A DNA stretch of 64,000 nt, taken from contig CM076146.1 in the NCBI GenBank assembly GCA_038025085.1, forward strand, positions 10,230,001-10,294,000. The letters run 5' to 3'. The notes under the pieces were generated by a model. That model saw nothing but the letters and a program-made list of their open reading frames with translations. It was not told the DNA's origin and searched no databases. Positions 57,871 to 64,000 of this stretch are shown piece by piece. The stretch's first letter is position 1. Every line of letters begins with the position of its first letter. A program made the translations under genes and the position numbers. This DNA comes from Tetragonia tetragonoides (Eukaryota; Streptophyta; Magnoliopsida; Caryophyllales; Aizoaceae).

Positions 57871-60484
57871 TGTAACACCGCCGAATTCGCAATGATTTCC
57901 TGGGAACTATCGACGTCGTTGTGCGCAACTCGACACCGCTGAACCGTCCCAAACCCGAGGGTAGCTACTGCAACATTTATCACTAAGGAGTAAATGCTAA
58001 GCAGAAAGAAAGACTTGCCATCAAAAGGAGCTTACTAAAGAACTAAACAATCTAAAACAGTTAATATCAGAGTTGTCTATATAGTGAGCTAAAACCATTA
58101 AACCAATTTATTACAACTTGCCATCAAAGGGCTAAATCCAATAAAAATCCCAACGATCTAACTGAACAGAGACAATTCTAAAAACCGATGCCAACTCTAC
58201 CTTCCAAGCTGTACGTCCTCAATCAACTAAACCTGCACTTTGGTTTCCGTGACGGAAACAAAATACGGAAGAAAAGAAAAGAAACAGAAGAGAAACAAAA
58301 ATTAGATAAACTGTAAAAACGTCATCCGTACCTAGTAAAAACATTTCGCAAACCTTACCTGAGGTTTTAGAAGAATCATTGAAATTCATTTGCATACGCA
58401 CATAAGCATATAATCAAGCATACGCATAACGACATTCTTTTATATACAAATCTTGTATAGTGATCATACGAAATACGACAAAGACAATTTGTCTTGATTA
58501 GAGAGATGTAAGAGAGCGAATAGAACAGCGATTACCCATACTGTTCATCGAAGATACAATCACGCCATGGACTTAATGAGTAGTCTAGTGTGCACACTAC
58601 CTCTAGTATAATTACACGAGCCTAGAGGACTTAATAAATGGGGAATGATACGTCCCAGACACACTGCGAGGTGTTCATAAATAACTTGAGAATCACTCAT
58701 CCCTTGAACTACACCATTAGGTGTAATCCCGATTGCTCGACTACTCCTAGGGATCCATTAGGAGTCTTACTCAAATTTAACTCAATTTACATAATTTGCA
58801 TTGGTTGACATAAGTGGTACTACGAGGCCACGACTTACTAATTCATTTCATGCTCTTGACAATGAATAGTAATTAACGACGATAATGATAATTCAATGCG
58901 ATGAGAATTAAACATGCTTTAATTCAATAACGACAATAATTCAATAATGATGACAAGTAATGTCTAGCACAATTTTGGCAGCACTTCGGCAGGGTAATAT
59001 GATATCCAAAAATTCACAAATCATCCAAGACATTAAACGATAATATATAGGTGCTCACTAGCACTCAATAATACCCATACCATTTAGCGTATAATTAATA
59101 GCATAATAATACTAACAATTCACCATTCAATAATTGTCCAATAATCATCATATGGAATAATTAATTCCAAAAACATGATAACATCAACATGCTAATTATA
59201 AACGATTTTACAGCAGTGAATCATGCTTAATAAATCTCATAATAATGACGATATAATTTAATCATGCTTTGCATATTAAATTCACAACAATTTCTCAATT
59301 AGCACATAACACATCAAAATAGTTTTGATGGGGCTTTGGAAGAATGTAGGCATGAGCGCTTACCACTAATACGCTACCAACAGTAAGTATGCTCCAACGG
59401 TCGACGATAATCACTCTTTCTCGTTAGGTCCTAATTAAAAATAATTACTGAATCAGTATTAATTAAATACGAAAATGCAAACAGTAACAAAATCTCAGTC
59501 TGACAATTTTATTAAATTCTTTGATTTATTCCAACCAATCTAGGCTTTTGAAAATCCGAATTCCAATTCCGAATGAGTGCAGAAAAATAAAAACATTAAA
59601 TCGAAAATACTGAAAATCGAATTAGTAATTACGAAAAATGTAAAAACGAAACCCTAACTTTAAAATTAGGTCTAGGTCACGGGTACCCATGCATGGGACC
59701 CATAACCCGACCCAACACCAACACCACCACCACCACCCACTGGCCACCATGGCCGGTGGTGGTGGTCGCCGGAGCTCCGCCGACGAGAGGAGAGTGAAAA
59801 CGCGAAAAGGGAGAAAGCAAGAGAGAACGCGAGAGAGAAGAGAGCAGGGGGGCGACGGGGCCACGCTGGCCACTCACCGGTCGCCACCTAGGCGCCGGCC
59901 TAGGGGTCAGGTGGTCCCGCGAACACAAAACAGAGGGAGAGGGGGAGGCGCGAAAGAGAGAGAAAAAGAAAGAGAAAGAGAGAGGGAGAAGAAGAGAGAG
60001 TTGCCGGCGGAGGGGAGGGGCGATGCCGGTGGTGTCTCCGGTGAGGTGAGGGGCTGAAGTGAGAGAGAGAGAGAGAGAGAGAGTTTGTGAGAGGAGGAGA
60101 GAGAATTTTGTTAGGGTTTGGTCAGTTGTCCAAAACTGATCAATTGCCTCCTCTTTTCTTTATATAGGCCCTCAGTCAACCCAAGTCAAAGACTACTACG
60201 TTTAGGAATTTATTTACTAATTTTCTGATTTAAATAGCTAATTAAAACTAATTAAAACTAATTAAAACAATATGAATAATTCTTATTCATATATAAATCA
60301 TTTTAATTAAACTCCTAAAATTAATAAATGCAATTTATGAAAGTCCTATAATAATAATTAATATTATTATGGCTTTAATTGAATATATCGAATCCTTGAA
60401 TATAAATACGATTTAATCTCCGAAACTATTTATAAATCATTTATAAATCAATATAATAATTATAGAAAATATTGGGGTATCACA
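57871..60484 (-). mobile_element. E2 chromovirus 3' LTR (2.6 kb, intact)
   Basis: Termini on the plus strand TGTAACACCGCC ... GGGGTATCACA. Serves as the reference that shows how the E1 LTR was split. A GC-rich block with CCGGTGGTGG and GA repeats lies at about 59690-60085. The minus strand begins TGTGATACCCC directly after the polypurine tract (plus strand 60485-60500, TTCAACCCTTTTTAAA). Confidence 0.88.
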
Positions 60485-60754
60485 TTCAACCCTTTTTAAA
60501 AGAAGTTTCGTCTCGAAACTTAAGACATGAAGTAGTCACTTCCCAAAACAAAATGAGTTTACCCATACGAAGGTATAAAACAAATTCTAGGACACTAACA
60601 TGTGCAAGATGAGCAAGTACGATCGTGATTCTAAGTTGATTAGCATGCACCATGAAATGCTTGGACATGCGAAATGATTAACAAAACACGCCAAAAAGAC
60701 GAAATTCCGAGGCGTGACATTCTACCCTCCTTAAAAGGAGTTTCGTCCCGAAAC

Positions 60755-63700
60755 TCAAGTTGGACTAGTACCTTCTAGGAAGAGGTATGGATACTTCTCA
60801 CGCATCATGGATTCAGCTTCCCATGTTGCTTCCTCTTGACCTTGTCGAGACCAAACGACTTTGACGATCGGAATAGTCTTTGTTCGAGTTGAGCGCTCTT
60901 TTCGATCCACTATCTTGATAGGACACTCTTCATAAGTCAAACTTTCGTCGAGATCGATCGTTTCAGGTTGAACGACATGAGTTGGGTCATGTACGTATCG
61001 CTTCAACTAAGAGACATGAAACACACTATGGACTTTTGCAAGTTCCACAGGTAAAGCTAGTCGATAAGAAACCTCACCAATCCTTTCCAGGATCTCGTAA
61101 GATCCAATATAACGAGGACTTAACTTTCCCTTACGACCAAAACGGATGACACCTTTGGTAGGAGATACTCGCAAAAGTACCTTGCTTCCCACCTCAAACT
61201 CTTCAGGTCTACGACCTCTATCTGCGTACGATTTCTGGCGATCATGAGCACTACGCATCTTTGTTTGAATAACTTTGACCACGTCGACGGTGTGCTGGAT
61301 CATTTCTGGACCCAAAACTGTAGTTTCACTAATGTCATTCCAACAAACGGGTGATCTACACTTCCTACCATACAATGCTTCATATGGTGCTCGATCAATG
61401 CTTGAGTGATATCTTTTGTTGTAAGAAAATTCGATCAACGGAATATGTGTATCCCACGAGCCTTGATACTCGAGAGCACATGCTCATAGCATATCCTCTA
61501 AAGTATGAATCATTCTTTCCGTCTGACCATCAGTCGCAGGATGAAAAGCAATACTGAACTTCAATTTGCTTCCAAAAGATTCTTGCAATTTCTGCCAAAA
61601 GTGTGACAGAAATCTCGGATCTCTATCTGACACGATATCTTCTGGAACACCATGAAGTCTCATAACTTCCTTGACGTAAGCATCTGCTAGCTTGTCCATT
61701 TCCCAAGTGTCATTCATTGGGATGAATCTCGCAACTTTTGTCAAACGATCCACAACAACCCAAATGGCGTTGTTCTTCTTTTGTGTCAATGGTAAACCCA
61801 TGACAAAGTCCGTTGAAATTGAATTCCATTTCCACGTAGGAACTTCGAGCGATTGCATCATTCCACTCGGTCTATTATGTTCAATCTTGACCTTCTGGCA
61901 CGTCAGGCAATTAGCCACGAACTCAGCGACATCTTGTTTCATTCCTTTCCACCAAAACATTTGGCGAAGATCTTTGTAAAGTTTGTCTCCACCAGGATGT
62001 ACAGAATAAGGCGTATTGTGAGATGCACCTAGAATCTGACTCTTGATATCCAGGTCATTCGGCACACAGACACGATCACGAAATCTCAAGACACCGTCTT
62101 GACCAAAAGAAAAGTCCTCGGATCTACCCTCGTCCTTGTGGCGTAGAATCCGTTGAAGATCCTCATCTGAACTCTGTTTACCCTTGATCTCGTCGAGTAA
62201 TGTTGGTCGAACTGACATATGCGCTAAGGTACATTGAACGTCATCTTTCAGCACAATCTCCACATCAAGACTCTGTAAGTCACGAATGATCTCCTTTGGA
62301 AATACTAAAGCAGTGTTCAATGTATGGCGAGTCTTTCTACTAAAAGCGTCAGCTACCACGTTAGCTTTCCCTTCGTGATACTGAATGTTGATGTCGTACT
62401 CTGTCAACAACTCTAGCCATCTTTTTTGTAGCATATTCAACTCCTTTTGCGTGAATATGTACTTGAGACTCTTGTGGTCCATGAACATCTTAACAGCAGA
62501 ACCATAGAGATAATGTCTCCAAATCTTTAAAGCAAATACGACAGCAGCGAGCTCTAAGTCGTGAGTAGGGTAATTATCCTCGTGCTTATTTAATTGTCTT
62601 GAGGCATAAGCCACTACCTTTCCATGTTGCATCAAAACACAGCCTAAGCCATGCTTAGACGCGTCACTATAGACTTCGTACCCTTTAGTTCCCGATGGCA
62701 AAGTCAAAATCGGCGCGCTCGTAAGACGTTTCTTCAACTCTTGAAAAGCAGCTTCACACTTTTTAGACCACACGAACTTCGTCGTCTTCTTCGTAAAGTT
62801 TGTCATAGGCTGCACTATCTTCAAAAATCCTTCCACAAACCTACGATAATATCCAGCTAACCCAAGAAAACTTCTAACCTCGGTCATGCTCTTCGATGTG
62901 GACCAATCCATAACAGCTCTAATCTTTTCCGGGTCAACAACAACTCCACTCTTAGACACCACGTGTCTTAAGAAGGAAACAGTTTCTAACCAAAACTCGC
63001 ACTTTGACAATTTCGCGTACATCTGATGTCCTCTCAAAATCTCCAAAACGGTACGCAAATGTTGCTCGTGTTGAGCAGCGTTCTTCGAGTAGACCAAAAT
63101 ATCGTCAATAAAGACAACTACGAACTGATTGAGATAAGGCTGGAACGTACGATTCATCAAATCCATAAACTTTGCAGGTGCGTTCGTCAACCCAAAAGGC
63201 ATAACAGTGAACTCATAGTGTCCATACCTCGTCCTAAACGCGATCTTTGCAATGTCAGGCTCGGAAATCCTGAGTTGATGGTATCCTGAACGTAAATCGA
63301 TCTTCAAGAAGACAGTTGCTCCACGGAGTTGGTCGAATAGGTCGTCAATCCTCGGAAGTGGATAACGATTCTTGATCGTAATATTGTTCAACTCGCGGTA
63401 TTCTATGCACAGTCTCATATATACCACCATCCTTCTTACGCACAAACAGAACAGGAGCACCCCAAGGCGATATACTAGGACGTATGTATCCCTTCTCCAA
63501 TAGTTACTCGAGTTGCGTTTTCATTTCTTTCATCTCGGCAGGAGCCATACGATACGGAGCTTTCAAGATTGGAGTAGAACCTGGAGCTAAATCGATCGTG
63601 AAGTCAATAATGCGTTGCGGAGGCATTACGAGAATCTCGTCTGGAAAGACGTCAGCATATTCCGGCACAACTGGAATAGGTTTCGAGACTTCGGCTTCTT

Positions 63701-64000
63701 GACTTGTATCCACTACATGGCATAGGTAAATTGCTTCACCTTTGGTCGTATACTCCTTCGCCTTCATGGTCGTCACTACCTTCAACTTTGGCTTGACCAC
63801 GACTTCTTTATAGGTAATCCTCCTACCTTTCGGTCCACGCAACGACACACGTTGTTCAAAGCTCTCTATCTTAGCCCTATACTTGGCTAACCAATCCATT
63901 CCCAATATCCATCTGAATCAATTCCGTAGGCAAATCTGAACCACCTATCCTAATCGGATACTTTTTGTACAACGCTTTACAATTAACAATCGACCCATCT
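60755..64000 (-). pseudogene. E2 chromovirus (Tekay/Del-like) pol, partial at window edge, broken
   Basis: Minus-strand order from the right edge: end of protease (ILGMDWLAKY), RT ([35 protein letters not shown], catalytic FIDDILVYS), RNase H ([27 protein letters not shown]), integrase (NCLTCQKVK zinc part; [31 protein letters not shown] catalytic D, D, E), and a chromodomain-like tail (IVKVVWSRQGQEEATWE). Breaks: TAA 63504-63506, a frameshift near 63420, TGA 61484-61486, TAG 61007-61009, and a frame change near 63900. E1 has CAA where E2 has the last TAG, so the lesions are independent. Gag lies outside the window. Confidence 0.9.

Overview
This is nuclear DNA of a flowering plant, probably a eudicot. 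The evidence is an intact 15-exon plant-type AP180/PICALM clathrin-assembly gene, a FAR1-family (domesticated MULE transposase) gene, plant Ty3/Gypsy retrotransposons of two clades, plant LINEs and MITEs, and GA/TA-rich intergenic DNA. The species cannot be told from the sequence alone. Only one gene looks functional; most of the rest is mobile DNA.

Layout. 1-4.1 kb: a tRNA-like relic and a minus-strand FAR1-related gene carrying two in-frame stops and a homopolymer frameshift. 4.4-11.8 kb: two elements sitting in (TA)n microsatellites, the first filled with AAAGTTAACCC-type repeats and the second (5.4 kb) with AAAGTGACCC-type repeats and tRNA-like modules, followed by a Helitron-like 3' end. 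13.3-29.1 kb: the AP180/PICALM gene (minus strand, 560 codons); its introns hold LINE tails, hAT, MULE and Harbinger-type MITEs, and a SINE, many with exact target-site duplications (TSDs). 29.5-32.0 kb: an hAT MITE and unclassified repeats. 32.0-64.0 kb: a nest of retrotransposons. The 3' LTR of a minus-strand chromovirus (E1) was entered by another LTR element (itself entered by a LINE) and by an 18.5-kb Tat/Ogre-like element; a second chromovirus (E2) sits in E1 pol and runs off the right edge.

The most unusual object is the Tat element (38176-56653, TSD ATAGG). Besides a decayed sense gag-pol it carries two antisense genes related to plant-mobile-domain (PMD) proteins, one with several GT-AG introns. 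Upstream of each lies a cluster of AAGCGGTT/AACCGCTT palindromes that also occurs in the U3 part of its LTRs, upstream of the LTR TATA box. This suggests the element reuses its LTR control module as internal antisense promoters. All retrotransposon coding regions seen here are broken by stops or frameshifts.
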